Shown here piece after piece: positions 42,404-51,467 of a DNA stretch of 59,293 bases. Below the pieces are notes generated by a model, which saw nothing but the letters and a program-made list of their open reading frames with translations, searched no databases and was not told where the DNA came from. A program made the translations under genes and the position numbers. Source of the DNA: Burkholderiales bacterium (GTDB lineage: Bacteria; Pseudomonadota; Gammaproteobacteria; Burkholderiales; Burkholderiaceae_C); NCBI GenBank assembly GCA_028868895.1, contig JAGWTP010000009.1:1-59293 (forward strand). The letters run 5' to 3'. Positions within the stretch are counted from its first letter, which is position 1, and the number at the start of each line of letters is the position of its first letter.

Positions 42404-43093
42404 TTGGCCACTGCCGAAAACCACCTGATCGAATTGTTGCCGCGCAAGGATCGTGCGCGGCTGCTCGCGCACTGCGAGCCGGTGCAACTGGAGTTGTCCG
42501 AGGTGCTGTGCGAGGCCGGCACGCCGACCCGCCATGTCTATTTTCCGACCGACGGCTTCATTTCGCTGGTGACGCTGGTCGACGGCAGCCCGAGCCTGGA
42601 GGTCGGCATGGTCGGGCGCGAAGGCATGGTCGGCTCGCAACTGGTGCTCGGGGTGGTGAACGCGCCGTTGCGCGCGCTGGTGCAAGGCCCGGGCGCGGCG
42701 TGGCGCATCGGCACCAAGGCCTTTCGCAGCGAACTCGAACACAGCCCCGCGCTGCAGCGCGGCTTGAACCGCTACGTCTATGTGCTGATGGCTCAACTGG
42801 CCGCGTCGGCCGGGTGCCTGCGCTTTCACCAGATCGGCGCGCGGCTGGCGCGCTGGCTGCTGATGACCCAGGACCGGGCCCACGCCGACAGCTTCCACGT
42901 GACCCACGAATTCCTCGCCTACATGCTCGGCGTGCGCCGCGTCGGCATCACCACCGCCGCCAGCGCGTTGCAGCGCGGCGGCCTGATCGAGTACCACCGC
43001 GGCGAACTCACGGTGCTCGACCGCAGCGGGCTCGAAGCCGCCGCCTGCGGCTGCTACGCCGCCGACCGACGCACCTACGCCGAACTGCTGTAG
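42404..43093 (+). CDS. Crp/Fnr-family regulator, tandem paralogue 3
   Basis: 229 residues if started at TTG 42404, which has GGAG 8 bases upstream and gives the family length; the frame is open upstream to 42275. Same architecture as its two neighbours (HVYFPTDGFISLVTLVDG; VGMVGREGMVGSQLVLG), but more diverged; helix-turn-helix EFLAYMLGVRRVGITTAASALQRGG has RRVGIT in place of RREGVT, and CGCYAADRRTYAELL ends the protein. So its DNA target may differ. Followed by a 272-bp gap with a CRP-spaced palindrome and then the hybrid kinase gene. Confidence 0.88.
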   Translation: MATAENHLIELLPRKDRARLLAHCEPVQLELSEVLCEAGTPTRHVYFPTDGFISLVTLVDGSPSLEVGMVGREGMVGSQLVLGVVNAPLRALVQGPGAAWRIGTKAFRSELEHSPALQRGLNRYVYVLMAQLAASAGCLRFHQIGARLARWLLMTQDRAHADSFHVTHEFLAYMLGVRRVGITTAASALQRGGLIEYHRGELTVLDRSGLEAAACGCYAADRRTYAELL

Positions 43094-43160
43094 CCGCCTT
43101 CCGCGTGGCGGTCGGCGTCGGGCGTAACGCGGTCGATCGAATCGACGCGCGCGCCTCGGG

Positions 43161-43176
43161 TGTGCGCCGGCGCACC
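43161..43176. promoter_or_regulatory. CRP-spaced palindrome upstream of the hybrid histidine kinase
   Basis: TGTGCG-CCGG-CGCACC, one arm mismatch, followed by GAC as in the related sites at 51326 and 55395. TGTGC-N6-GCAC has the half-site spacing of CRP sites (TGTGA-N6-TCACA) with a changed fifth base. It lies 190 bases before the kinase start. Confidence 0.45.
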
Positions 43177-43365
43177 GACGCAGCCGTCTCGGTCCGCTGA
43201 GAATCGCGAAGTCGCGATCGCACCGCCCGTGGACCGCCCGTGCCGAACGGGGCCGGCCCAGCGGCGCCGCCGATCGATCCACAGCCACGAGCCCGCCGAG
43301 ATGATCCGCTTCGCCGTTGTCCACCGAATCGACTGCGTCGCCGGCCGTCCGCTGAGGGCGCGTTG

Positions 43366-45840
43366 ATGGGCGCCGCGTCGAGCGGCCTGGAGAGCGCCCT
43401 CGAAGCGCAGCAGCGTCTGACCTTGCTGGCCGACCTGGGCGTGCTCGACACCGCGCCGGAGCCCGGCTTCGACGCCTTGACCCACGCCGCCGCGGCGTTG
43501 ACCGGTTGCCCGATCGCGCTGCTGAGCCTGGTCGATGGCGAGCGCAACTGGTTCAAGTCGTACCGCGGCATCGACATCAGGCACGCGCCGCGCAAGTGGT
43601 CGTTCTGTGCCGCCGCGATCCAGGCGGCGGGCCTGATGGAAGTCCGCGACGCGCGCGCCGACCCGCGATTCGCGCAGAACCCGCTGGTCTGCGGCGAGCC
43701 CGGCATCCGCTTTTACGCCGGCCAGCCGCTGACGGTCGACGGCATCCGCATCGGCACGCTGTGCGTCGTCGACACCCACCCGCGCGAGCTCAGCGACGCT
43801 TCACGCGACGCGTTGCGCGGCTTGGGTGTGGCGGCCGCGGCGATGCTGTCGGAGCGCCGCAGCCGCGTGGCTTCGCAGGAGCAGCAACGCCGCTTGACCG
43901 AATTCGCGATGGTGTCGGGCGACTGGCTTTGGGAGACGGACGCCGAGCACCGCGTGGTCTGGATGTCGAGTGCCTACGCCACCGACGCGGCGTTGGCCGA
44001 GCCCTGGATCATCGGCCAGCCGATGGCCGACGGTCCGGTGCTCGACGCCGCCGACGAAGCGGCGGTGCCGCCGATCACGCTGCACCAGCTCTTCGATCAA
44101 CGGCATGCGTTCGCGCGCGCGGTGGTCCGGTGCGAGGTCGGCGGCGTGCATCACTACCTGTCGCACTCGGCCGTGTGCCGCCGCGATGCATCGGGCCGGT
44201 GGTGCGGCTACCGTGGCATTGCGCGCGACATGAGCGCTCGCGTGGCGGCCGAGATGGGCTGTCGCGAAGCGGCGGTGCTGCTTGCCGACCTGTCCGCGCA
44301 GGTGCCGGGGTTGATCTTCCAGTTGCGCCTCGATCCGCAGGGTCGCCTGAGTTTTCCCTATGTCAGCGAGCGCGCCCAGGACCTCTACGAGCTGAGTGCC
44401 GGGGCGCTCGCGCAGGACGCAAGTGCCGCGCTGCGTCGCTGCCACCCGCAAGACCTCGAGCGCGTGCGCGGCTCGATCGACCGGTCGGCGGCGCAGCAAA
44501 GCATCTGGCGCGAGACCTTCCGCGTCGAGTTGCCAGCGCGCGGCGAGCGTGTGCTGTCGGGCTGCGCCAATCCGAAACGCCTGGCCGATGGCAGCGTGCT
44601 CTGGCACGGCCTGCTGACCGATGTCACCGAGCAGGTGCGCGAGGCCGAGAAGCTGCAGCAGCTGACGCTGGCCCAGGTCGCGGCCGACAAGGCGGCGCAG
44701 GTGCGCAGCGAGTTCATGTCGAGGGTCAGCCACGAGTTGCGCACGCCGCTGAACGCGATCCTCGGCTTCGCGCAACTGCTGCGGATCAACGGCGCGCAGC
44801 AGTCCGGCGTGGAGATGGTCAAGTCGGCTGCGCAGATCGAGAACGCCGGCACGCATCTGCTTTCGCTGATCAACGACATGCTGGATCTTTCGAGCCTGAA
44901 CGCCGGCCACCTCGACCTGCACCCGGGGCCGGTGGAAATCGCGCCGCTGGTGGCGCGCTGCCTGGCGATCGTCGAGCCGCACGCGCGGCTGCACGGCATC
45001 ACGCTCGACGCGCAGATCGATCCGGCGCTGCCGACCTTGCTCGCCGACCGGCGCGCCGTCAAGCAGGTGCTGTTCAACCTGGTGGGCAACGCCATCAAGT
45101 TCGCGCTGCCGCACACCGTGGTGCGGCTGCACGCGCGCCATGAGCCGCTCGACGGGCAGGTGGCGCTCGCGATCGTCGACCACGGACCGGGCATCGAGCC
45201 CGGCATGCTGCCCTCGCTGTTCGAGCCGTTCACGCGCGCGCGCCGCGGCGCCGGCGCGCCGGTGGGTTCGGGGCTGGGGCTGTCGATCAGCCAGAAGCTG
45301 GTCGACGCGATGGGCGGGCGCATCGACGTGGTCTCGGCGGTGGGCGAGGGCACCACGTTCACGGTGCGCTTGCCGGTGGACGGCCGGCCCGAAGCAGCGC
45401 GGTCGCACGACTCCGGTTTCGGGGGCGACGGCGACTTCGTGCCGATCGGGCCGCTCGGCGGCGCGACCGTGCTCTACATCGAGGACGAGCCGGTGAACGC
45501 CATCCTGATGGAGGCGTTCTTCAAGTCGCTGCCCGACACCGCGGCCCGGCTCCTGATCGCGCCGACTGCCAAGGAGGGGCTGCGCGAGGCGTTCCTGTTG
45601 CGCCCCGACCTGGTGCTGCTCGACATGAACCTGCCCGACCTCGACGGCGTGAGCGTGCTGCGCCGCCTGCGGGCCGATCCGCGCACCGCGCACATCCCGG
45701 TCATCGCGGTGAGCGCCGACGCGCTGCCGGATCAGATCCGCAGCGCGCGAGAAGCCGGCTGCGACGACTACTGGATCAAGCCCATCGACTTCAAGCAGGT
45801 GCACGCGGACCTCGCGCGCCGATTCCCGAGCGTCGCGTAG
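43366..45840 (+). CDS. Hybrid sensor histidine kinase (GAF-PAS-PAS-HisKA-HATPase-REC)
   Basis: 824 residues, no membrane segments, so a cytoplasmic sensor. GAF domain about 10-165 (LLADLGVLDTAPEPGFDALT; FYAGQPLTVDGIRIGTLCVVD), PAS-like regions about 175-295 and 310-430, HisKA with phospho-acceptor H456 in SRVSHELRTPLNAILGFAQ, HATPase with N-box NLVGNAIKFA and G-boxes DHGPGIEPG and GSGLGLSISQKLV, and a C-terminal receiver with D753 (LVLLDMNLPDLDG), phosphoacceptor pocket IEDEP and lysine WIKPID. No separate output gene is adjacent; the tandem Crp/Fnr genes upstream are possible partners. GAGGG precedes ATG 43366. Confidence 0.94.
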   Translation: MGAASSGLESALEAQQRLTLLADLGVLDTAPEPGFDALTHAAAALTGCPIALLSLVDGERNWFKSYRGIDIRHAPRKWSFCAAAIQAAGLMEVRDARADPRFAQNPLVCGEPGIRFYAGQPLTVDGIRIGTLCVVDTHPRELSDASRDALRGLGVAAAAMLSERRSRVASQEQQRRLTEFAMVSGDWLWETDAEHRVVWMSSAYATDAALAEPWIIGQPMADGPVLDAADEAAVPPITLHQLFDQRHAFARAVVRCEVGGVHHYLSHSAVCRRDASGRWCGYRGIARDMSARVAAEMGCREAAVLLADLSAQVPGLIFQLRLDPQGRLSFPYVSERAQDLYELSAGALAQDASAALRRCHPQDLERVRGSIDRSAAQQSIWRETFRVELPARGERVLSGCANPKRLADGSVLWHGLLTDVTEQVREAEKLQQLTLAQVAADKAAQVRSEFMSRVSHELRTPLNAILGFAQLLRINGAQQSGVEMVKSAAQIENAGTHLLSLINDMLDLSSLNAGHLDLHPGPVEIAPLVARCLAIVEPHARLHGITLDAQIDPALPTLLADRRAVKQVLFNLVGNAIKFALPHTVVRLHARHEPLDGQVALAIVDHGPGIEPGMLPSLFEPFTRARRGAGAPVGSGLGLSISQKLVDAMGGRIDVVSAVGEGTTFTVRLPVDGRPEAARSHDSGFGGDGDFVPIGPLGGATVLYIEDEPVNAILMEAFFKSLPDTAARLLIAPTAKEGLREAFLLRPDLVLLDMNLPDLDGVSVLRRLRADPRTAHIPVIAVSADALPDQIRSAREAGCDDYWIKPIDFKQVHADLARRFPSVA

Positions 45841-45844
45841 CGTT

Positions 45845-45868
45845 GCCGGCGGGGCAGCGGACGCCGGC
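45845..45868. terminator. Hairpin between convergent kinase and Crp/Fnr genes
   Basis: Perfect 7-bp stem GCCGGCG / CGCCGGC with a 10-base loop filling the 28-bp gap between convergent stop codons. No T tract. Confidence 0.55.
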
Positions 45869-46606
45869 CTAGACCAGCGGGCGCTGGGGCGGGCGGCCGT
45901 CGCCGTACAGGTCGGCCAGACGCGCGAGTGCCTTCGCGTCGCGCAAGTGCAGGCGCCCGTCGCTGATGCGGTGCAGGCCGCGGCGCTCGAGCTTGCGCAG
46001 GGTCTTGTTGGTGTGCACGAGCGACAGGCCCAGGCCGTCGGCCACATGCTGCTGCGTCAGCGGAAACGGCACGCCGGAAGCGCCGCCGTCGGGCTGCAGC
46101 GCGGCGGCGCGCTTGAACAGCAGGATCAGCAGCGTGGCGATGCGCTCCTCGGCACTGCGCCGCCCGACGGACAGCAAGGTGTCGTCGACCAGCGACTCCT
46201 CGTGCGCGGTGAGCCAGGTGACGTTGAACCCCATCGACGGCTGCTGGCGGTGCAGCTCCCACAACGCGTCGCGCTGGAAGACGCAGAACACCGCGTCGGT
46301 CAGTGTGTCGACGCCGTGCGCAGCGGCGTCGCCCATCTTTTGCTGCACGCCGATGAAGTCGCCGGCGAGCAGGAAGCTCAGGATCTGGCGGCGGCCGTCG
46401 CGCAGGGTCTTGTAGCGGAAGGCCCAGCCGCTGAGCAGCGTGTAGAGCGGAGCGTCGGTCTGGCCTTCGTGGATCAGCGTCTCGCCGGCGCGCAGCCGAA
46501 GTTCCCGCCGCTTCAACGACTGCACCAGCTCGAGCTCCTCGGCGCTGTGCTCGATGAACAGCGGCAACGGCCGCAAGGGGCACTGCCGGCATGGCACGTC
46601 GGACAT
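45869..46606 (-). CDS. Crp/Fnr-family regulator with N-terminal CxxC
   Basis: 245 residues, different subfamily from the tandem trio. N-terminus MSDVPCRQCPLRPLPLF carries a CxxC but not the third nearby Cys of oxygen-sensing FNR, so a complete [4Fe-4S] site is doubtful. Effector domain (GETLIHEGQTDAPLYTLLSGWAFRYKTLRDGRRQILSFLLAGDFIG) and helix-turn-helix (LTQQHVADGLGLSLVHTNKTLRKLERRG) are complete. Convergent with the hybrid kinase gene and divergent from the degenerate GGDEF gene. Target could include the palindromes noted in this region. Confidence 0.92.
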   Translation of the reverse strand: MSDVPCRQCPLRPLPLFIEHSAEELELVQSLKRRELRLRAGETLIHEGQTDAPLYTLLSGWAFRYKTLRDGRRQILSFLLAGDFIGVQQKMGDAAAHGVDTLTDAVFCVFQRDALWELHRQQPSMGFNVTWLTAHEESLVDDTLLSVGRRSAEERIATLLILLFKRAAALQPDGGASGVPFPLTQQHVADGLGLSLVHTNKTLRKLERRGLHRISDGRLHLRDAKALARLADLYGDGRPPQRPLV

Positions 46607-46828
46607 CGCTGCACCTGCTTTCTTCGGGGTCGGCCGACGAAACGTTCGGCCACGTCTTTTGACACAGACATCGGCGCCCGGCGCGCGTAAATTGCCTGCC
46701 GTGTTTCGGCCGACCAGAACCGCGCGCCGGCCGTGCGCCGGTGATCGTGGGCCGCAACTCTACGTCAAACTGCGGGCATTTCAATGCCGCGCAGGGCAGC
46801 GTCAACGCATTCATGTGAGGGCTCCAAC

Positions 46829-47797
46829 ATGATCCGACCCCGCCTCAGCCGCACCCGCGCGGGCGACGATGCGGCATGCCCGGCACGGCCGATGCCGATG
46901 GCCGATGTCCGGGTACCGCAATCGGTGCGCACGTCGCGGCCCGATGCGCCGCCGGACATCGCCATCGAGGATTGGGACGAGCTGTTCAGTGCCGTCAAGG
47001 CGCGGCTGCGGCGGGTCGTCGGCGAGCGCACGCAGCCACTGTCCGAGGCGCAGGCGCGGCTCGCCGAAGGCCAGGTGCGAACGAGCGTGCTCGAGTGCGC
47101 CGACGCGCTCGACCAATTGCACATGACGCTGCGGCACGAACTCGGTCGGCGCCAGCGGCTCGATCTCGCACGCTTCGAAGCGCCAGCCGTGTCGGCGCAG
47201 GCGCGGGTCGAACCCAGCGGTGCGCGCGCCGAAGATCCGCGGCCGCGTCAACCGGCGCCGCAACCCGGCCCGACCGAATCGCCCGACGGGTCCGCCATGC
47301 GCCAGCGCCTCGACCACGAACTGGCCGTGCGCGCGTCGCGGCCCGACCGGGTCGCGGTGTTGCGGGTCGAGCTCGACGGCGTCGCGCCGATCGATCGAGC
47401 CCACGGGCGCGCGGTCGGCGACGAACTGCGGTGCGTCGTCGCCGCACGGCTGAACCGGGCGCTGCGCGCCGACGACCTGGTGTGCCAGACGGCGGCCGAC
47501 GAGTTCGGCTGCGCGGTGACGGACCTGCCCGGGCGCGCGGCGCTGGTCGGTGTGGCCTGCAAGTTGTTCGATGCGTTGTCGGCGCCGTTCCAGATCGGCA
47601 CGCTGCGGTTCACCGTGCGCCCGAGCATCGGCATGGCGACCGGCAGCGCGAACGCCACCGCCGCCGAGGATCTGCTCCGGAACGCCGGCATCGCGATGGC
47701 GCTGGCCCGGCGCCAGCACACCGGGCATGCGTTCTTCGAGGGTTGCGGCGACGCACGCGGGCACGATACCAACGGGTCGAGCCCGTCGAGCCCGTAG
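46829..47797 (+). CDS. Degenerate GGDEF-domain protein (probable c-di-GMP effector)
   Basis: 322 residues. N-terminal helical module about 44-105 (IEDWDELFSAVKARL; SVLECADALDQLHMTL) shared with the GGDEF protein at 51468, then a Pro/Ala-rich linker and a GGDEF fold that is broken: AADEF at 222-226 replaces GGDEF, the first metal Asp is Glu (RVELDGVAPID), and the DxLTxLPNR entry motif is missing. Yet the inhibitory-site motif RADD at 213-216 is kept at exact spacing. It should not make c-di-GMP and may bind it. Paralogue of the later gene, separated by four unrelated genes. Confidence 0.88.
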   Translation: MIRPRLSRTRAGDDAACPARPMPMADVRVPQSVRTSRPDAPPDIAIEDWDELFSAVKARLRRVVGERTQPLSEAQARLAEGQVRTSVLECADALDQLHMTLRHELGRRQRLDLARFEAPAVSAQARVEPSGARAEDPRPRQPAPQPGPTESPDGSAMRQRLDHELAVRASRPDRVAVLRVELDGVAPIDRAHGRAVGDELRCVVAARLNRALRADDLVCQTAADEFGCAVTDLPGRAALVGVACKLFDALSAPFQIGTLRFTVRPSIGMATGSANATAAEDLLRNAGIAMALARRQHTGHAFFEGCGDARGHDTNGSSPSSP

Positions 47798-48070
47798 TGC
47801 GCCGGTCGCCGTGCCGGTCCGCGTCGCGCGGCGATGGACCCGCGCCGGTCGGACCCCTGTAGGAGGCGGCCCACAACCGAATCCGGTCGCGACCGATGGC
47901 CGCTGCGGTGCGCAGGGCCGACGATCACAGCGACCGCGATGGAGGTTGTGCAGTTCGGCATCGCACCGAATCGCGCGGCGAGACCCACGGCGCGGCGGCG
48001 CGCGAGCGCCACGACGGCCCGGGAGGCGATGCGCCGACCGAGTCCCCTCTTCATATTCAAAGGATTCACC

Positions 48071-48307
48071 ATGAACCGTTCGATGCTGTTGGCGGCCGTG
48101 CTCGCCGCTGCGACTCTGGCCGCGTGCGACAGGCAGCCCACCGTGGTCAACGTTCCCGCCACCACCGTGGCCGTACCCGGACCCGCGGGCCCGCAAGGCG
48201 CCACCGGCAGCCAGGGCAACGACGGCAGCAAGGGCGATACCGGCAAGACCGGCGACGGCACCACGCTGATCGTGGTGCCGCCGGCGGCTTCGGCACCGGC
48301 GAACTGA
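48071..48307 (+). CDS. Small lipoprotein with collagen-like Gly-X-Y repeat
   Basis: 78 residues. Lipoprotein signal [19 protein letters not shown] with Cys at 19, followed by a stretch of Gly-X-Y triplets ([20 protein letters not shown] and on) of about nine repeats and a short C-terminal tail. Bacterial collagen-like stretches form triple helices when long; nine triplets is short, so trimer formation is uncertain. Outer-membrane or periplasmic location likely. A 273-bp gap before it shows nothing else recognisable. Followed 32 bases later by a DUF3309 gene. Confidence 0.85.
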   Translation: MNRSMLLAAVLAAATLAACDRQPTVVNVPATTVAVPGPAGPQGATGSQGNDGSKGDTGKTGDGTTLIVVPPAASAPAN

Positions 48308-48339
48308 TCCCTTCCAACCACGAACTCGAGGAGTAAGCC

Positions 48340-48498
48340 ATGAGCTTGGGAACCATACTGTTGATCGTCCTGATCCTGATGCTGGTGGGCGCGCTGCCGA
48401 GCTGGCCGCACAGCCGAAGCTGGGGCTACGGGCCCAGCGGCGGCCTGGGGCTGGTGCTGGTCATCGTGGTCGTGCTGCTGCTGATGGGACGCCTGTGA
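48340..48498 (+). CDS. DUF3309 small membrane protein
   Basis: 52 residues, two hydrophobic segments ([20 protein letters not shown] and [16 protein letters not shown]) joined by the [11 protein letters not shown] turn that defines DUF3309. Function unknown. GAGGAG lies upstream of the ATG. Its stop overlaps the GTG of the next gene (GTGA). Confidence 0.88.
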   Translation: MSLGTILLIVLILMLVGALPSWPHSRSWGYGPSGGLGLVLVIVVVLLLMGRL

Positions 48499-49844
48499 CC
48501 GGTCGCGGTCGCCGGGTTGCCGCCCAGCTGAGACTGCCTTCGATCCTGGCACTGAGCGGCGCCGCGCTGATGACCCTGGCCGCCTGCGGCCAGGTGGCGA
48601 CGCTGCCGGTTTCGGCCGGCACCGGCCCACAGCCGGCGCTGCCGGCACCGCAACAAGCGCTGATCCCGACCGTCGACATCGCACCCGCGGTGGGCTGGCC
48701 GCGCGGCGCCACGCCGCAGGCCGCCCCCGGCCTGCGCGTGGCCGCGTTCGCCAGCGGCCTGGACCACCCGCGCTGGCTTTACGTGCTGCCCAACGGCGAT
48801 GTGCTGGTGGCCGAGACCAACGCTCCGCCCCAGCCCGCAGACGCGCAGGGCATCAAGGGCTGGCTGACGCGCCTGCTGATGGCGCGCGCCGGCGCGGCGG
48901 TGCCCAGCGCCAACCGCATCACGCTGCTGCGTGACATCGACGGCCACGGCGTGGCCACCCTGCGCTCGGTGCTGCTCGACGGGCTGAACTCGCCGTTCGG
49001 CATGGCGCTGGTGGGCAACGATCTGTACGTGGCCGATACCGACGCGGTGCTGCGCTTCCCGTACGCGGCCGGCGACACGCGCATCACCGCGCCCGGCGTC
49101 AAGGTGGTGGCGCTGCCGGCCGGGCCGATCAACCACCACTGGACCAAGAACCTGATCGCCAACGCCGACGGCACGGTGCTGTACGTGACCGTGGGCTCGA
49201 ACAGCAACGTCGGCGAACGCGGTATGGAGGCCGAGGACGAGCGCGCCGCCGTCTGGGCGGTCGACACCCGCAACGGCACGCACCGCATCTTCGCCTCGGG
49301 CCTGCGCAACCCGAACGGCCTGGCCTGGGAGCCGGTGAGCGGCGCGCTCTGGACCGCCGTGAACGAGCGCGACGAACTCGGCAGCGACCTGGTGCCCGAC
49401 TACATGACCGCGCTTCGCGACGGCGGCTTCTACGGCTGGCCGTACAGCTACTTCGGCCCGCATGTCGATGCGCGGGTGCAGCCGCCGCGGCCCGACCTGG
49501 TGGCGCGCGCGATCGTGCCCGACTACGCGCTGGGCCCGCACACCGCCTCGCTCGGCCTGGCCGCTTCGACCGGCACGACGTTGCCGGCGGGGTTCTCGAG
49601 CGGCATGTTCGTCGGCCAGCACGGCTCATGGAACCGCCGCCCGCCGAGCGGCTACAAGGTGGTCTTCGTGCCGTTCACGGGTGGCAAGCCCGCGGGCGCG
49701 CCGGTCGACGTGCTGACGGGCTTCCTGAGCGCGCGCGGCGAGGCCTTCGGCCGGCCGGTCGGCGTGGCGCTCGACCGGCAGGGCGCCTTGCTCGTCGCCG
49801 ACGACGTCGGCAACACGGTCTGGCGCGTGACCGCACGCCCTTGA
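48495..49844 (+). CDS. Sorbosone dehydrogenase-family lipoprotein (PQQ-type beta-propeller)
   Basis: 449 residues from GTG 48495, overlapping the DUF3309 stop. Lipobox LMTLAACG at about residue 31. The body is a six-bladed propeller of the glucose/sorbosone dehydrogenase family ([102 protein letters not shown]). Members may oxidise sugars with PQQ, but many lack a proven substrate. Periplasmic or outer-membrane anchored. Next gene follows immediately. Confidence 0.9.
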   Translation: MTGRGRRVAAQLRLPSILALSGAALMTLAACGQVATLPVSAGTGPQPALPAPQQALIPTVDIAPAVGWPRGATPQAAPGLRVAAFASGLDHPRWLYVLPNGDVLVAETNAPPQPADAQGIKGWLTRLLMARAGAAVPSANRITLLRDIDGHGVATLRSVLLDGLNSPFGMALVGNDLYVADTDAVLRFPYAAGDTRITAPGVKVVALPAGPINHHWTKNLIANADGTVLYVTVGSNSNVGERGMEAEDERAAVWAVDTRNGTHRIFASGLRNPNGLAWEPVSGALWTAVNERDELGSDLVPDYMTALRDGGFYGWPYSYFGPHVDARVQPPRPDLVARAIVPDYALGPHTASLGLAASTGTTLPAGFSSGMFVGQHGSWNRRPPSGYKVVFVPFTGGKPAGAPVDVLTGFLSARGEAFGRPVGVALDRQGALLVADDVGNTVWRVTARP

Positions 49845-49897
49845 GCACCGGCGCGGGGCGCGGCGCGGCACAGCCGCCGCTCGGCGCCGGCACAGCG

Positions 49898-51310
49898 GTG
49901 TGGCCGTGGCCGGTGGGTCTGCGCCTGAGGCGCAGCCTGCGCGCCTCGCTGGGCCTGGGACTTGCGCTGCTCGGCCTGGCCGGATGCAGCAGCCTGCCCA
50001 CGCTGGTGCCCGACCTGGCCGTGCCGCGCGGCCCGGCCGTGCAGTTGCAAGGCGCCCGCGGCCCGTTGTCGGCGGCGCAGAGCCAGGCGATCCTGGCGCG
50101 CCTGGGCAGCCGCGGCCAGCCGACCGACATCTTCGAGCGCCACCTCGCCGTCGAGCAAGCCATCGTCGGCAGCCCGCTGACCACCGGCAACCGGGTGCTG
50201 CTGCTGCAGGACGGGCCGGCCACCTACCGGGCGATGCTCGCGGCCATCGACGGCGCGCGCGACCACATCAACATGGAGACCTACATCCTCGAAGACGACG
50301 AGGTCGGCGAACGCTTCGCGCAGGCGCTGATCGCCAAGCAGCAGCAGGGCGTGCAGGTCAACCTGATCCGCGACAGCGTGGGCACGATCGGCACGCCGGC
50401 GGCGTTCTTCAAGCAGCTCACCGACGCCGGCATCGCGGTGCTCGAGTTCCACCCCGTCAACCCGCTCACGGCGCGCGGCAACTGGGACCTGAACCAGCGC
50501 GATCACCGCAAGCTGCTGATCGTCGACGGGCGCACGGCGTTCCTCGGCGGCATCAACATCAGCAGCGTCTACTCGGGCGGCTCGTTCAGCCGCGGCGCGC
50601 GACCCCGCGCCGACGGCAGCCTGGCGTGGCGCGACACCGACCTGCAATTGCAAGGGCCGGTGGTGGCCGAATTCCAGAAGTTGTTCCTCGCCACCTGGGC
50701 GCAGCAGAAGGGCGAGCCGCTGGCGCCGAAGAACTACTTTCCGCCACCGGCAGTGGCCGGCCACGACGTGGTGCGAGCCATTGGCAGCTCACCCGAAGAA
50801 CCGTACAGCCTGATCTACGCCACGCTGCTCTCGGCCATCGGCAGCGCCGAGACCAGCGTGCACGTCACCAACGCCTATTTCGCGCCCGACCCGCAATTGC
50901 TCGCCGCGCTCGAAGCGGCCGCCCGGCGCGGCGTGGACGTGACGCTGATCCTGCCGAGCCGCACCGACTCGTGGCTGGTGTTCCACGCCGGGCGCGGCTA
51001 CTACGACGAGTTGCTGCAGGCGGGTGTGAAGATCTACGAGCGGCGCGGCGTGATCCTGCACTCCAAGACCGCGCTGATCGACGGCGTGTGGGCCACCGTC
51101 GGCTCCACCAACCTCGACTGGCGCAGCTTTCTGCACAACCAGGAGGTGAACGCGGTCGTGCTGGGCGCCGGGTTCGGTGCCCAGGTGCAGGCCATGTTCG
51201 ACAAGGACCTGGCGGACTCCGACCCGGTCGCGATCGTGCAGTGGGAGCGCCGGCCGATCGACCTGCGCGCCAAGGAGCTGTTCGCGCGGCTGTGGGAATA
51301 CTGGCTGTAG
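49898..51310 (+). CDS. Phospholipase D/cardiolipin synthase-family lipoprotein
   Basis: About 470 residues. Both HKD motifs are present: HRKLLIVDG (first half) and HSKTALIDG (second half), each with a GSTN/GGINISS-like strand, as in cardiolipin synthase (MAAIDGARDHINMETYIL; SRTDSWLVFHAGRGYYDELLQAGVKIYER). The N-terminus LRASLGLGLALLGLAGCSS is a lipoprotein signal, unlike the membrane anchor of ClsA. The start is unclear: GTG 49898 used; GTG 49913 gives a neater signal, and TTG 49841 overlaps the previous stop. Likely phosphatidyl transfer or lipid hydrolysis in the envelope. Confidence 0.9.
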   Translation: MWPWPVGLRLRRSLRASLGLGLALLGLAGCSSLPTLVPDLAVPRGPAVQLQGARGPLSAAQSQAILARLGSRGQPTDIFERHLAVEQAIVGSPLTTGNRVLLLQDGPATYRAMLAAIDGARDHINMETYILEDDEVGERFAQALIAKQQQGVQVNLIRDSVGTIGTPAAFFKQLTDAGIAVLEFHPVNPLTARGNWDLNQRDHRKLLIVDGRTAFLGGINISSVYSGGSFSRGARPRADGSLAWRDTDLQLQGPVVAEFQKLFLATWAQQKGEPLAPKNYFPPPAVAGHDVVRAIGSSPEEPYSLIYATLLSAIGSAETSVHVTNAYFAPDPQLLAALEAAARRGVDVTLILPSRTDSWLVFHAGRGYYDELLQAGVKIYERRGVILHSKTALIDGVWATVGSTNLDWRSFLHNQEVNAVVLGAGFGAQVQAMFDKDLADSDPVAIVQWERRPIDLRAKELFARLWEYWL

Positions 51311-51325
51311 GATCGCCGAGGGCCA

Positions 51326-51341
51326 TGTGCGTTGGCGTACA
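51326..51341. promoter_or_regulatory. CRP-spaced palindrome upstream of the GGDEF gene
   Basis: TGTGCG-TTGG-CGTACA, one arm mismatch, in the 157-bp gap before the GGDEF gene, 126 bases upstream of its start. Together with flanks it closely matches the site at 55395: CATGTGCG, N4, CG(C/T)ACAGAC(A/G)AGC. Confidence 0.5.
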
Positions 51342-51467
51342 GACGAGCCGCCGCCGGCTTGGGTACAAACACGAGCAACGCACAATCCCGGGTCGCTGGC
51401 CTCGGCCGCCGCGCATGTCCGCCGGGCGCCGCCTCGTTCACAACCATCCCGCACGAGGGCCTCGTCA

